Source: Oegoconia quadripuncta (lineage: Eukaryota > Arthropoda > Insecta > Lepidoptera > Autostichidae). Taken from it: a stretch of DNA of 64,000 bases. Position numbers and translations under genes: made by a program. Positions 1-12,089 of the stretch are shown here, piece by piece. The notes under the pieces were generated by a model. The model had not been told where the DNA came from. It ran no database searches and was given only the letters and a program-made list of their open reading frames with translations. Numbering within the stretch: position 1 is the first letter of the stretch; the number at the start of each line of letters is the position of its first letter. Where the stretch lies: the NCBI GenBank assembly GCA_949316235.1, contig OX438751.1:6968413-7032412 (forward strand), written 5' to 3'.

Positions 1-69
1 ATATAATGTATAGGGAACTATAAGACGGAAGGTCTTAAACTTCCTAAACACGTATGTATAGTTGTATGT

Positions 70-304
70 ATTTGGTTGGTGGTAAGGCATTTTAAATGTC
101 CGCCTGGCTAGCTACCACCATCTCATTTAAATCTGCCGCCAAGCAGCAATGTTAATAGCATTGTTGTGTTCCGGTTGTCAGAGATAAGATAGCCAGTCCT
201 CCAAATGTGTTGGGGTTTCCGGGTCAGTACGTCCTTCGACCTCATCTTCACTTAACATCAGGTGTGATTGAGGTCAAATATCAACCCGTTGTGCATAAAA
301 AAAG
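70..304 (+). mobile_element. SINE-A, 5' truncated
   Basis: Begins in the TTGGTTGGTGG block, so it lacks the tRNA-like head. Body and A-rich tail match the full copy at 29895. Confidence 0.82.
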
Positions 305-1057
305 AACGTATGTATATAAATGTTAATGTAATATTAGTGTTTGTTAATCTGTTCAGTTAGTGAAAGTTTATGTTCTTTTTTCATTAAATCTAGATAATTA
401 GTCCAACTATTTACTTGAAAAGATTGTGTTACATTACACATTTTATATTGAAAGAATACTATGTTCATCCACGCGGATGAAGTCGTAGGAAACACCTATT
501 ATAATAATATAAAGACGTATATGTATACTGAGACAGTGAATCGAGACAATACAGTAAAGTGCATTTCACGAAATGTTTTTCGAGCCACAAAACTAAATTT
601 GAAATTCTTTAAAGCGTTTTAATTAGTGACATCGTTTAATTTTTTCTAAAATAATTATTTTCATCTCTACCAGCATAATTTATTTAAAATTTTGCTCACT
701 TTGTAAATTGCGTGTGGAGAGAACGGTCATTCTCCACACATTTTTGGTCATAATAAACATAAAATAGCCCTTTCATTATGACACTCCATTCAACCGTATG
801 TCAAAGTGAAGTAGTAATCTTATATAATTTCTGGCATAAAGAGGTATGAAAGACCGACATCGAAGCGAGGCCATAACGCTTTCTTTAGTATTTTTTTGGC
901 ACGGAACCCTGAAAATGAAACCAACTTAAACCGAGAGTTCATGCAGTAAACACTAACCATTCTTCTATGAGTCAAGATTTCCTTTGGCAGTTCCCGAAAA
1001 GAAAGCGTGTGTAAACAGTAAGCTGGCAGCATTCATTATAGGTATAAAGCACTTGTT
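305..1057. other. AT-rich DNA, no gene seen
   Basis: Only a 9-bp-arm hairpin (GTGTGGAGA/TCTCCACAC, 711-739) and a GGAACCCTGAAAA scrap near 896 were noticed. Confidence 0.5.
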
Positions 1058-1325
1058 ATGCAGTCGCATTAGCCATTGGTTTTCGATTACCGAAGTTAAG
1101 CAACGTCTGGCGCGGTAGTCCTTGGATTGGTGAGCACGACTGGCATTGACGTACGAAGGCTTCCGTATCAGAGTATGGGTCACGGTTGATTTCAATTGAC
1201 GGCAGTACGTCAGTAGCGCCACTAGTCTGATACAAATATGTCCCTGTGGATTAGTACTGAATCATGGCCCATAACCTCTCTAGTGAAAGAAGGCAAGTGC
1301 CCCAATAGTAGGGCTGTTAATGTGT
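1058..1325 (+). mobile_element. 5S rRNA-headed SINE
   Basis: Bases 1084-1140 read CGATTACCGAAGTTAAGC, AACGTCTGGCGCGG, AGTCCTTGGATTGGTGA. These follow the 5S rRNA internal promoter (A box, intermediate element and C box) almost base for base, as recalled from insect 5S. A unique body and the tail GGCCCATAACCTCTC follow. The full 5S gene is not present, so this is a SINE3-type element and not a 5S gene. Confidence 0.82.
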
Positions 1326-1690
1326 GATAAGATTCATTTAATGTATTACATATTTCCTTCAAAATCTCCAACAATAGTGACGTCTTCTTTTCATTATATT
1401 CGTAAACACCGCTCGACGTAGAAATAAAACACAGAAACATCGTAAAGCATGTACACACAAGACACAAAGTGAAGCTGACCCAAAAATCAATATTCACACG
1501 AGTAAAGTAATAAACATCGATGAGCTTCACGAATCGAAGGTCCCATCCATAAAACATTTGAACATGGTATATGGAGTGAACCGTTGACGAACATTTCTTT
1601 TGAAATATATCCAATTTAATTATCACAGGACAGTAACAAATCCAAAGTATTCTAGAGTAATTCTATTATTCGATCCTAAATATAAAAAAT
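1326..1690. other. Unique DNA, nothing recognised
   Basis: An open minus-strand frame (1222-1626) spans it but overlaps the SINE tail and shows no family features. Confidence 0.5.
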
Positions 1691-1923
1691 CTCGGTTTGG
1701 TTGGTGGTAGGGCATTTTAAAATGTCCGCTTGGCTAGCTACCACCATCTTATCTAAATCTGCCTCCAAGCCACAATGTTAATAGCATTGTTGTGTTCCGG
1801 TTGTCAGAGATAAGATAGCCAGTCCCCCAAATGTGTTGCGGTTTCCTTCCACCTTCGACCTCATCTTCACTTGACATCAGTTGTGATTGAGGTCAAGTAC
1901 GAACACGTCATGCATAAAAAAAA
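1691..1923 (+). mobile_element. SINE-A, 5' truncated
   Basis: Starts at the CTCGGTTTGG block and runs to GTCATGCATAAAAAAA. Immediately followed by a decayed RTE-like LINE. Confidence 0.82.
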
Positions 1924-1949
1924 ACAGTGCCTGAAAACGAAGATGTGCA

Positions 1950-2375
1950 ACTAATGTATCTTGCCAATCCTCACCTACGATGCTGAAATTCAGACGCTCA
2001 CTAAGCAGAATACGCACAAATTTAAGGTGGCACAAAAAGCAATGGAGCTTTCTACGCTAGTCAAATCTCTTGTTGACCATACTCGAAATCCGACGAAAAG
2101 CGAAAGTCGAAGACGTAGGTAAGTGAATACCGAGACTACGGTAGAGGTGGGACACTTGGCTACACGGGATGACGGACGATGGAAGAGAAGAGATGACAGT
2201 CAGAGTCGTGGCCAAGTGCAGCGACAAGGCCAGTGGGCAGACTGATAATATCGTAGTGTCACGGGTTGTCACTGGATGCAACTGGCACGTGAGAATTGAG
2301 GTAATAGAGAAGAGGCCTATACCCGGCAGTGGCTGTTGTGGGCTGAAAATCATGATACCTAAATGTCATTGATTA
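1950..2375 (+). mobile_element. Decayed RTE-like LINE 3' part
   Basis: Across shifting frames the plus strand gives remnants typical of an RTE-type C-terminus: a tract beginning TYDAEI-like, a KFKVAQKAME-like tract, then MDDGRW-like and WPSAATRPVG. There are many stops and frameshifts. Ends near TTGATTAAATAAAAATAG. Confidence 0.6.
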
Positions 2376-3764
2376 AATAAAAATAGAATATTAAAAACCA
2401 AAAACTGACCAAAATCTCAAAAAGAAAAAATCACACAAAATTAATTACTTTTAGGTGTTGGTCGGTCTAATTTGATTTGTAGAGTATTTCTTTCTCTATA
2501 CGAGTATTTTGATTGTTTAATTTTAAATACACAAATGGATAAATAAATATATATATTTGTAAGTCCAAGATGAGAACGCAGACACCCAAAATCCCTAACT
2601 TATTGAGCGGAATCTCATCTCAAATAGACGGAACACTACTATTCTATTGTGATTGCTATTTAGATTAGTGGTAGCTGGGCACGCCGAGACAATTACTAGT
2701 TTAATTTTTTGAATGTCATCTCTTAAAAATTTTATAGCATCAACCACGTTCATTATACCTACGAGCAAGTTGAGCTTTGTTTGAACACTGAGCTATAAGT
2801 CTACAGTTCGGCGATCTATAACGCGGTGTGTCACCTGTTTTAACAGGCACCTGACTATAACAATTAATGGCGGGTCAACCGATGTTGGATGAATATTCAG
2901 TCGGCATGTATAATGTGAAAATTGCCGCAGCGCCCATCCACTGAATATGCGCCGGACATCAACTCAATGCAGTTCGCTTTGTTCGGGTCGACGACTTCGT
3001 ATTGATAGCTTTCAATGCGTCACTTGTGGGGTCATAGATGACATGTTATTGTTCTGTCAGTGCTAAAACTAATAATATCTAAAATAATAGAATTCTTTAT
3101 TGCGGAAGGGCAATTGTATTGTGAGAGGTGCTCGACGAGGCGCAAGAATATGTAGGCACTTACACGTACGTATTAGTACCTATGCTAAATTATTTCTAAA
3201 TATTACCTGAGTCAATGTGTACCTGTAGAATAATATGCATAGTTATATTAGTACACAAAATACGCAAGTTTCCTGTAAATTTTAATTAAAGGATATTGTA
3301 GTATCGAAAGAGTGTTTCGTCTTTTGTAAACCTCTTTGTTTTATAGATTTTGGTACATTTAGAAATATATATTCTGGAAATTAATATAAATAAAATTATC
3401 TCCCGCCACTTTTCATCGTTTGAGTCTGGAAAAATAAGTGAATCTACAAAGAAATTTGGTTTATTTTGAAATTTTATCATAAAAAAGCAAAAATGCGACA
3501 CAAACCGCATAAAATTTTGCTGCAGCGTATCAGTAAAAGTTGGTTAAAGCGTTTTATTTCAGTTTGGAAATCGGGAAATTTTAACTTCAGAGATGCAGCT
3601 TGCTCTGATCCCTGCTATGTTATTCCGTTACTAGCATTGATATTCATGGTGAGATTCCAAATATAGATAAGTCGCTATCATCAGTGAAATAGTGGAGCAA
3701 TATAGATACATCAGTGGTTATATCGTTGCATTGATCACAAAACAGCACATTCTCGCTCATTCAT
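2376..3764. other. Unique DNA
   Basis: Mostly AT-rich. The stretch 2790-3010 is more balanced and may be conserved non-coding DNA. No exon or repeat recognised. Confidence 0.4.
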
Positions 3765-3850
3765 AAGGCATACTCTCCAAAGAAGAACGAGCAAGAAACT
3801 CGGGTTGCTCTTTTTAAATAAGTTTAATACAATTTATGATTCGACAAAGA
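3765..3850 (+). mobile_element. LINE 3' scrap
   Basis: AGAACGAGCAAGAAACTCGG followed by TTGCTCTTTTTAAATAAG, a LINE 3' motif seen widely in Lepidoptera (recalled). Confidence 0.45.
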
Positions 3851-4059
3851 AAATAATAGACTGGATATCGCCGAGCGGTTCATGTCCATGCATTTTTTCC
3901 ATATAAGTCAGAAATTTTATAATAGCCTTTGGCAGATAGTTTGCTAGTGCTGCCATCATTGATGTAACTATACTCTTATTTTCACGAAACAGAATCCTTT
4001 AGTCACCTTTTACAACACCCACGGGAAAAGATTGGCCCTACTCTACACAGCCAGGAACC

Positions 4060-4205
4060 AGACGGATCACAGCCAATTGACATCTCTCTCTTCAATTTAA
4101 GAGCTATGCTCTTGTCGGTTGAGTCCTCTCCACACCTCTCTACATTCCGCCATTTCTTTGACTTCCTCATACGACACGCCATTTACTTTTTCCTTTACTT
4201 GTAGA
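4060..4205 (-). mobile_element. LINE C-terminal fragment, same family as 21.9 kb
   Basis: The complement reads VSYEEVKEMAECREVWRGL-like sequence, followed by AGCATAGCTCTTAAATTG and GAGAGAGATG. Confidence 0.62.
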
Positions 4206-4210
4206 ATGTA

Positions 4211-4330
4211 TGTTTTATTATAAATGCGAAAGTTTGGATGTTTGTTTGTTTGTTGTCCAATCACTGCGAAACGGATTCTGTTCGATTTTGATTAAATTTG
4301 GTATGTAGAAATACAGGATATAAAACATCG
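4211..4330 (+). mobile_element. 5' part of the TAAATGCGAAAG repeat
   Basis: ATTATAAATGCGAAAGTTTG, (TGTT)n, then ACTGCGAAACGGATTC and GATTAAATTTGGTATG. Confidence 0.58.
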
Positions 4331-4383
4331 GACATAGTATATAACACAAACGTAATATAGACAAGCAAGCGCAGCGTAATAAG

Positions 4384-4519
4384 GTGGACAAACGACTTGA
4401 TATAAAGGTCGCGAGAAATCGCTGGATACAGGTCGCGTCAAACCGATCCCTCTGGAATTCTATGGGGGAAGCCTATGTTCAGCACTGGACGTTTTGTTGT
4501 TGATATGATGATGATGACG
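4384..4519 (+). mobile_element. RTE-like LINE 3' end
   Basis: Reads RWTNDL, GNRWIQVASNRSLWNSMGEA and YVQHWTFC before a stop, then ATATGATGATGATGA. This is the conserved C-terminus and (GAT)n tail of lepidopteran RTE-like LINEs, as recalled. Confidence 0.78.
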
Positions 4520-4849
4520 AATACAGACAATCAACAACTGCCTAACAATGTACACAGCTCAATGTACAAGGCTTGATTTACATGGTTTTTACGAGAGGTT
4601 TTGCCGTATTGCAGAGTTCGCAAGCTCTACATCACTGACATTTTTTTTAGGGTTACCATAATTTTTTCCCGACTGCCCAACGTTGTAGGGTAATGTTTTT
4701 CGAGTGTATGTATGTAAGTATTTATGTAAACCATTTAAACCATTTATTTCCACACACCGAAAAAAAAAACAAAAACCACAACAACATACAAGAAATCAAA
4801 AACAGAGGTGACTAAAGCCCATATCCTACAAACCGCTCTCGAGACTGAG

Positions 4850-4905
4850 ATGGCCACAAGCTGACGCTTGAGAATCTGTTGCATATTAAAACAGTATCAA
4901 AAAAA
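4850..4905. mobile_element. Fragment of the GGCCCGTATTAATAA MITE family
   Basis: Shares CTTGAGAATCTGTTGCATAT and the following ACAGTATC with the interior of the element at 58999-59150. Termini are not found. Confidence 0.45.
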
Positions 4906-4988
4906 TAAAAAAGACAAAAAGAAAACTATAATATTGAGACCAATACGTATATAATATATATGTAAATTTCTATGTTACCTCCTGTAGC

Positions 4989-5050
4989 TTTTTTTTATGT
5001 TTAACTGGATACGCGTTTGAGCACAATCTCACCTGATGGAAAGCTTAAAC
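4989..5050 (-). mobile_element. CR1-like LINE tail
   Basis: Complement of the family tail: TTTTTTATGTTTAACTGG, ATACGCGTTTGAGCAC, AATCTCACCTGATGGAAAGC. Confidence 0.68.
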
Positions 5051-5385
5051 GGCTTGAGCGATTTCGAAGTGCATGGTGGCGTTATATTCGTCTTGGTCCC
5101 TGGAGTGTCGTCCGTGAAATGCTAAATGTGCTGTCAGGTTATTGTTTTTTTAAACTTTCTTTTTAGCTATTGATACGAAACTATATGTAAATAAGAAAAA
5201 AATTAAAAAGTGGGCAAGTATGGGTCGTTTTCTAATCATAAGTAAGACAATAATCAAATGAAGTTAAACTGAGCTCAAGGGTTTGATTACCAAATTACCA
5301 TTACATGTTTCTTATTCGTTTTATTTATTTTATTTCTAAATATCATAAGTATAAGTATACTTGTCACTGAAAGATTTTACATTGG

Positions 5386-5683
5386 CGCTGTCGCATTCAC
5401 TATTCGTTTTCGATTAGCGAAGTTAAGCAATCAGTCCTTGAGTGGCATTTTAATATGGGTGTTTCTGTGCTTCAGATGGAACGTTAAATAGTTGGTCCTG
5501 ATTGTTTACAATTGAAGGCATTTGTTAAGTCTAGTCGGTGGCTTAAAACATTGACTGTCAGGTGGCCACTAGTCTGCCACAAATCAACCAATCTGCACTT
5601 GATCCGAGTAGTGGATAATGGCCCATAACCTCTCCCAATGAGAGGAGGCTATGCCCCAAAAGTGGGGACCTCTTGATGATGAA
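5386..5683 (+). mobile_element. 5S rRNA-headed SINE, with GATGATGA tail
   Basis: Head CGATTAGCGAAGTTAAGC with part of the C box deleted. Body contains CAATTGAAGGCA and GACTGTCAGGTGGCCACTAG. The tail GGCCCATAACCTCTC...GTGGGGAC ends in TGATGATGAA, like the RTE-type LINE and SINE-C. Confidence 0.82.
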
Positions 5684-5777
5684 AGATTTGGGCACTCCAA
5701 AATTAAGTTGATAGATTCTTTACTCATGATTTGATTACAGTATTCGTTATTGGTGCAGTAAACTTAATAACAATGTA

Positions 5778-5855
5778 CAGTCAACTGCAGATAATTATGA
5801 CTCTTCGTTAACAAATATGACAGTATGTATGAAGTGTCATATCTCTAGTTGACTG
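5778..5855. mobile_element. Short palindromic MITE remnant (CAGTCAACT ends)
   Basis: About 78 bp with inverted arms CAGTCAACT...AGATA and ATGAC, flanked by GTA and TAC-type bases. It resembles a shortened member of the TA-targeting families at 13.7 and 24.7 kb. The right flank has two extra bases, so the exact end is uncertain. Confidence 0.5.
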
Positions 5856-5869
5856 CATGTACGTGGCCG

Positions 5870-7140
5870 CATGGCGACGTCCACATACCCACTAATGTAA
5901 CCAATAACAATAGAGCGTAATTGACTTCTCATCTAATTTCAATTGTTCGTTCAACTCCGTCACGGTCTGAAGCAAAGATAATAGCGCGTGCGCACATCGC
6001 TAATAAACTGCATACTATTTGCCGTCTGCTGACAGCACAATGACGGGGTCCATTGTGAGCACTATTGTTGATCTAATATAGGCGTAGCGTAGCATTATAG
6101 AGGTCGAGCCGCAACTATTTATAATGGGAAGCCTCTGTAAGCACTGCTATCAAGCTTGGAGCCACGAATGTTAGTACCTATACATTTGCGTATGTAAATA
6201 ACCGAATTTACTAGAAGTAAAGAAGCAATGATAATGACAATGCGATTCGTTAAATTCAGATTAGATAACCGAAGGCTCGCGCAATGCGGCGGAATTGACA
6301 GGAGATCGGCATCGACCGCGCCTATCGATCCCATGCTAATTGGGCTCGCAGGCCGCGCCGGCGCAGGACGACTCCCGCGCCGTATCGTCGCCGCATTCCC
6401 GCCAGCCACTGCCACCCGTCCAAAGAGATACAGCGAAATTTATTGCATGAACAATTTATATAATTGACGTGCGACAAAAAAGCAACAGTGCACACCCATC
6501 TGACGCAGAATTCAGGCCGTAATTACACCGCGTCACCGGCTGTCGTCGCTCGATTGTCATAGGCATTTTTATCAGGCCGTGATTAAATTTCGCCGGACAT
6601 CGCCAAGGATACGTCCTCGGGAGGAATTATGAGAGGAATGTCAATTTCGAGATATTTTGCTAGTCGTTTAGCGGCCGATGAGATAAAAAAGTGGCGTCGC
6701 GCAGGAGGGGGGCGAGGCGGCGGCGAGGTGCATGGGAACAGGTCCGCCCCGCGCGGATGCCGTGGACGCCACTCTTTTTCTGCCCGGACGCTGCGCTTAC
6801 GCTGTCGATAGGGCAGCGCGGCCGCGACACTCGCTCGTCATTATAAATCCGTGGCGGTGAGCTCAGAGCCGAGCATTCCTCGCGCGCCGCCCGCGTTATG
6901 CGCTGTAATTATCACAAAACGCGGCCCCGACTCGCAAATATGTCGTTGGGACGGAGGGACATGACATTCTCATCACCAAACGTTGCGTTTTTTCAACGTC
7001 TCGAGCTTCAAAATATGTCTTGTGTCGAGCCACTCCCACGACGTCCGGCAGCGATTATATTCGGGGTCCTCATGACTGAAGGTTTTTGCGTCCACTGCCA
7101 CGGGTGCCCACGGAATGTCGGTATTCGTGTCCACTGAATA
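5870..7140. promoter_or_regulatory. Candidate conserved regulatory block, GC-rich
   Basis: Repeat-free, GC-rich at 6280-6420 and 6690-6900, with a motif CAGGCCGT(A/G)ATTA at 6513-6525 and again exactly 60 bases later at 6573-6585. Short open frames show no protein family. Downstream of Wnt6 exon 2, so probably intronic. The function is inference from composition and motif only. Confidence 0.35.
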
Positions 7141-8615
7141 ATTCAGCGAAATTGTCGATCAATCAATAAAACCAATGGGATCAATTCACACTTGAAGGTT
7201 GTATGGCTTCCATAAAGCGTCGATCGGTATTGGGCTCGTTTTTGCGTCGCCAAAATGCTTGGAAGTCGTTCCGGCATTCGTGCCCAGTTAATCAGCGAGC
7301 ACGTGCGGCGATGAGGACATGTCATGGAAATGTTGTCTGGCCTCTTCTCAATGGGATAATGAGTAAGTAACTAAACTACCAGCAATTGCTTTCAATAATA
7401 GATATGTGGCTGGATAAACCAGTTCTTGAAGGAAATGAGTATTTATACTCCAAACAGGATATTGTAAGTAATGTAATCTTTTTTTGTAGCTATTGCAGTG
7501 CAATGACGTTTGGGTGTAACAAACTCAATGATCAACTTTTAGATGTCAATGCAATCTGGGCGTCAATGACAATTTGACTTTTGATAAACAGAAAATAAAA
7601 TTTCTTATTGGATTCACAAATTTTACCAACAAGGGATCTAGACATTGAAGAATGAACCTTTGATACATCAGGGCTTGAGATAACGTCGGTGGATCTCCAC
7701 AGCCCGCTTCACCATGGATCCTGTAATGACCTTCCACTACCTCACCCTTGCTGTGGTCTTCTACATGACGTTCATCGACGATAGCTGTGATCCAGAGCCA
7801 ACCTACAGTTTACCCCTGGACGTACGGCAACAAAGTTACCCTAAAGGCTGCGGACCCTGAATCAAGGCCTATAAAATATATTGTGATATACAAAATTTGT
7901 AAGTTGATAATGCCTTGAATATTAATAATTATTTAACTAGATGTATGTATATACACTTGAGTCAAAGAACAAACTTGCTATTATTCTAAATTATGAATTA
8001 TGAAATAAATGAGTTAAACCTATTTTACTTATTTTTGAGTAAGTTTAATTCATAAGTAGCAAGTCGCTATCCGACGCTGCTGGTGTTTTAAATGAAAGAA
8101 AGAACCTACAGCCTACCTCGAGGTTTATATTATAAAAAATAAATAAATAATAAAAATAGATTAATCTAAGCTTATGGTATACTTCACTAAAACTATTAGT
8201 GATCTTGTGGAGAAAATATATCAGTTTTTGTATTGTATTGTATTAGTACAATTATGTAATAACCCACTACTATGCATACTGTGCCTATACTAGGAGTGTC
8301 CTGTACCACGGGACACCAGGCCCCCATAGCCGAAAAATATAGAAAACAGCGGTCTTATGAATATGGCAGAAAGATAACTACAATATAGCTAACATTGTGG
8401 GATTTTTTAAATTTATAACTAAACTCTATAATGTGAGATTTAGTGTGTGTGTTTGCATTTGTGTCTTCGTGCGGAAGTGTAGATGAGTGTATGTAGTAGC
8501 AGCGTAGTGGATATGAACTTAAATGATATCTATTGGATATTTTGCAACATTGCAATGATTATTGGATTATGCATTATAATCATCCAATTAAATTTTCTGT
8601 TATTTCCTTGCTTTT
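7141..8615. other. Unique and unassigned DNA
   Basis: 7140-7870 has mixed composition with short frames lacking domains; 7900-8615 is AT-rich. No repeat family was named. Confidence 0.4.
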
Positions 8616-9222
8616 AGTATTGAGACAAAACTGGCCAAGTCCGTTTCGGACCACGCATAGGGAGGGTTCCGTGGTCAGAATAATGTGACTTAGCTATACA
8701 CAACCGCAAAAATAAAATAGTTTACTCTCTAACAATTGAAGCGAGAGAGAGCATGTATGGTAATCCCTTAATGAAATATACAGAGTTTTATATATTATAA
8801 TTATTGAGATAGGTAGAGCGAAAACTGTTTATTTTCCACTTAACGAGCTCTGAGCAATAATATCAGAATAAACCAATTAATTAAGTCCCCAACCCGCATT
8901 GGGCCAGCGTGGTGGACTATGGCCCATACTCCCTCATATACGAGGGAAGGCCTATATTCCTGCAGTGGGTTGTTTACGGGCTGACGATGATGATGAAACC
9001 ATTTAAACTACAGAAATTTGAATACAAAAAAATTATGATATAAGCCAGAACCCCTTAAAAATTAAACAATAAATGTGTAACAAGTAGAGGTACAAATAAA
9101 TTGTGAAAGTATTAACATTATATCTCTTCACATTTTGGAGCCCGAGGCCTCTGAGGGACAGATGGACGGGCAGATGGAGCAACAGAGTTGGTTCAGTGAA
9201 TAGAGCTCCGGAACCCTAAAAG
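8616..9222 (+). repeat. Interspersed repeat with GGAACCCTAAAA end, interrupted by SINE-C
   Basis: Begins ACAAAACTGGCCAAGTCC, followed by GGAGGGTTCCGTGG. It ends GACGGGCAGATGGAGCAAC and CGGAACCCTAAAA, a repeat type common in Lepidoptera (recalled). The SINE-C fragment at 8883-8996 separates its halves. A scrap of the same end occurs near 890-915. Confidence 0.55.
8883..8996 (+). mobile_element. SINE-C 3' half
   Basis: From CCCCAACCCGCATTGGGCC to GACGATGATGATGA. It sits inside another interspersed repeat (8616-9222). Confidence 0.78.
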
Positions 9223-9649
9223 CGTGCATTGAAATGCAAATGAAGTGAATGAATTCAATTCATTCATAGACCAAAGATAATCAACACGCTACCTAAATAA
9301 TATAAAAGTAGGTACATATGACAATATTAATAATCTGAAATAACAACATAAATAACGTCGATACAAGGAGCGCGAGCGCAGAGTGATGTCAAATTGAGCA
9401 GATAACGCGACGACCGGCATCGGCATCCGCGAGATCATCTACGCTATACTCCTGCGCAGCCCATATGTGAAATTATTGAGGATTTTGCAATTTTAGTTTT
9501 ATTTATAACGAGATGGTTCAAGATGTGAGATGAGGGCGGTAAGTTAATCAAAGTTTCGTGTTGAAAATTATAAGTAACTCAAAAAAAGAAAAGTAAAGAG
9601 TGATTTAGACAATGAAGGTATAAGTGAGTTACCGAAAATCCGACAAGGA

Positions 9650-9825
9650 AGCTAAAAATCCAACAAATTTCGCCTGGTGACTCTAATCCTGATAACGAAC
9701 CATTTTCCACTAAGAACCGTAGCCGAATTCAGCCGAAAATTATTGAACTTCCATACTAATGGTGGTTTTAGAATGGTTTACTTTGTATAGGTAATCGAGA
9801 ATTTTTAAATTTCACTCTGTATATA
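9650..9825. mobile_element. Partial copy of the palindromic element at 25.5 kb
   Basis: Shares AGCCGAATTCAGCC-like, GAATGGTTTACTTTGTAT and TTTCACTCTGTATA segments with one arm of the element at 25474-25876. It is more diverged and abuts a minus-strand SINE-A copy. Confidence 0.55.
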
Positions 9826-9828
9826 TAT

Positions 9829-10135
9829 TTTTTTTTTATGCACAACGGGTTACACTTAACCTCATTCACACCTGATGTTAAGTGAAGATGAGATCTGCGT
9901 ACTGACCCGGAAACCCCATCTTATTTGGGGAACTGACTATCTTATCTCTAACAACCGAAACACAACAATGCTATTAACATTGCTGTTTGGCGGCAGATTT
10001 AGATAAGATGGTGGTAGATAAGGTGGTAGGTAGCCAGGCGGATGTAAAATGCCCTACCACCAACCAAACCGAGTATTAAACATGTATTCCGCTGGGGATC
10101 GAACCCGCAACCTCCGAATCGTAAACTCAATTAAA
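9829..10135 (-). mobile_element. SINE-A, nearly full length
   Basis: Minus-strand copy with a T-rich start (its A tail), then GCACAACGGG, body blocks and a B-box complement GGATCGAACC at 10096. The head is mostly present. Confidence 0.82.
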
Positions 10136-11130
10136 GGTTAAATATGGTAGGTAAGGAGTTGACACAAAAATAATAACAGATCTATTTCTTTTTCGTATAC
10201 ACCAGCTCGCTGCATCTTCGCATTAGGCCCACCGCGCAAATCGACCGGACGTTCCCGCTAGAAACTGATAAACTGAAACTCGCTCCTTGATACGGATCGC
10301 AGTCGCTCGTCTCGAGCGACTTTAAATTAACCGTTCACGCATTCCCGTTCAAGAATTTTAGATTTGAGATGGATGCGAGAGGCGACGAGATCGGGACACT
10401 TGTTGCTTACGCTTTGCTCGGGTAGATGCAATCAATGTTATAAGGTGAAGATTACTATTTATGTCATGAAAAGGTATGTATTATGTATGTATTAACGCAT
10501 TCACCCAGACTCTATCTCATACTAGGCAGGCAAACTGCTATGGACTAGTGGGCCTCGTCTATGTATTCAATACATTTTTGCAAGTGGGCAATACTTGTCT
10601 TCAATTGGTATTAGGTTTTCTAAGAGTCGCTAACTCGTTAAGGAATATAGTTACATGAACTTATAGGATCGATAGGAGGAGGATAGAATACAAATCTGAG
10701 GATAATGTGGCACTTTGTTAATAATCAGCTCTGATAGTGGCCAATACTATCTCAAATCCCCGCTTTATCCTCTCGGGAAATAGAAGTATGAATAAAGTAG
10801 CCCCCGAACGATTGATGCTTAAAACAGTCAAAGAGTATACTTGTATATTAGATTAACGGGAAGACATAAGATGTAGACAAGGGCGTATCAAACTGAGTGA
10901 CTCAGGTGATTCAGATAAACATATAAAGACTAGCTTATGCAAATCCTACTGGTAGTCACTAATGTAACTACCTTTGAGTTTGCACTGTAGGCATAGCAAT
11001 TCTATCAAACGTTCCCCCAACTGGAACCGTCATGTGATCACTAATATTTTGTAAATAAAAATGACGCCATTATAAAGAAGAGAAATAAGAAGTGGACTTA
11101 ACGAGGAGGAGGGACACACATACACATAAA
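10136..11130. other. Unique DNA with a GC-richer patch
   Basis: 10195-10430 is GC-richer and repeat-free and is a weak regulatory candidate. The rest is unassigned. Confidence 0.35.
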
Positions 11131-11225
11131 CTCCATTGCTGGGGCACAGCCTTCTCTCACTAGAAGAGATTCCATAATCTTTTGCCCATGCCATAATCCG
11201 TCATGCGGTACCAGTGGTGGTACCA
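11131..11225 (-). mobile_element. SINE 3' tail (5S-headed or SINE-C family)
   Basis: Complement of the shared tail: CCATTGCTGGGGCACAGCC, TTCTCTCACTAGAAGAG, CCATGCCATAATCC. The head is missing, so the family cannot be decided. Confidence 0.55.
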
Positions 11226-12089
11226 CTGTTGGTGGGATTAGTGTCCAACTAACGACTATTTGTCAGCAATGCATTCTATAACCGCCCCTGTATAAGCCAT
11301 TAACTTAACGATTGCCGATATATATAGACCGTCTTATCGAAGCTTGAGTTTTACTTCGACTCGTTTAATACAAATCCACTAATCAGGAGGCCATATAAGA
11401 GTATGGGCGAGGTCCTAGAGAGAGCTGACTGGCAACAGACGTAAGGCTATCGATTACACTTTAAGTAAAATTGAAAAATCCTAGCGATAGTTATATCTGG
11501 GCTTGCACAGTCTATCCTTTATTATGCCAAGTTAAATCTTAATACCACGAAACCCAAACATTAATAAGCCTAGAATCTCCATTACAAATTACACTGCAAT
11601 TTAAACACAACGATTGCAAACCAAAATGCCTGCACGTAACATCTTCATCCCCATTTCTTACGGGCTTGAGTGAAACATGTGAAGTGATGTTTCCTTGCCC
11701 GGCTGCCAAGTATCGTGTGTCGGCCTCCAGGCCCCAGTTGTCATAAACATGTATGTCATACCCGCTACCTACGTGCGCGAACCGCGACCTGCTCGTAAAA
11801 CGATCATAACCACCTTTATTATACCACTTACCACTACATAAAACTTGGAAAGCCGATACTTTTAACTGGAAATTTATAAATTGATTAGACTCTTTCACCT
11901 CGCGCTACATTAACTTTTCGTATTGAACAGATAATCAAAAGTAAATTACCCTACTGAATGTAAAGAAGGGTAAAAAGAGAGATGACTATACTCAGATCAG
12001 TTTAAGGACAATACATCGAGTTGTCAACGCGACCGCATCGGAATGTTTAAACGAACGCGAGCATTTTATCTCATCTGATTAATTCAAAT
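11226..12089. other. Unassigned DNA
   Basis: A 119-codon minus frame (11898-11539) has no recognised features. No repeat identified, although GGTACCAGTGGTGGTACC near 11209 is a small inverted repeat at the SINE border. Confidence 0.4.

Noticed and set aside
1084..1140. A 5S rRNA gene
   Set aside because: Only the internal promoter part matches; the 5' and 3' stems of 5S are missing and several copies share a SINE body.
6228..6811. Arg/Ala-rich ORFs near 6.2-6.8 kb as coding exons
   Set aside because: Open on several frames because of GC content; no domain and no matching splice phase to Wnt6.
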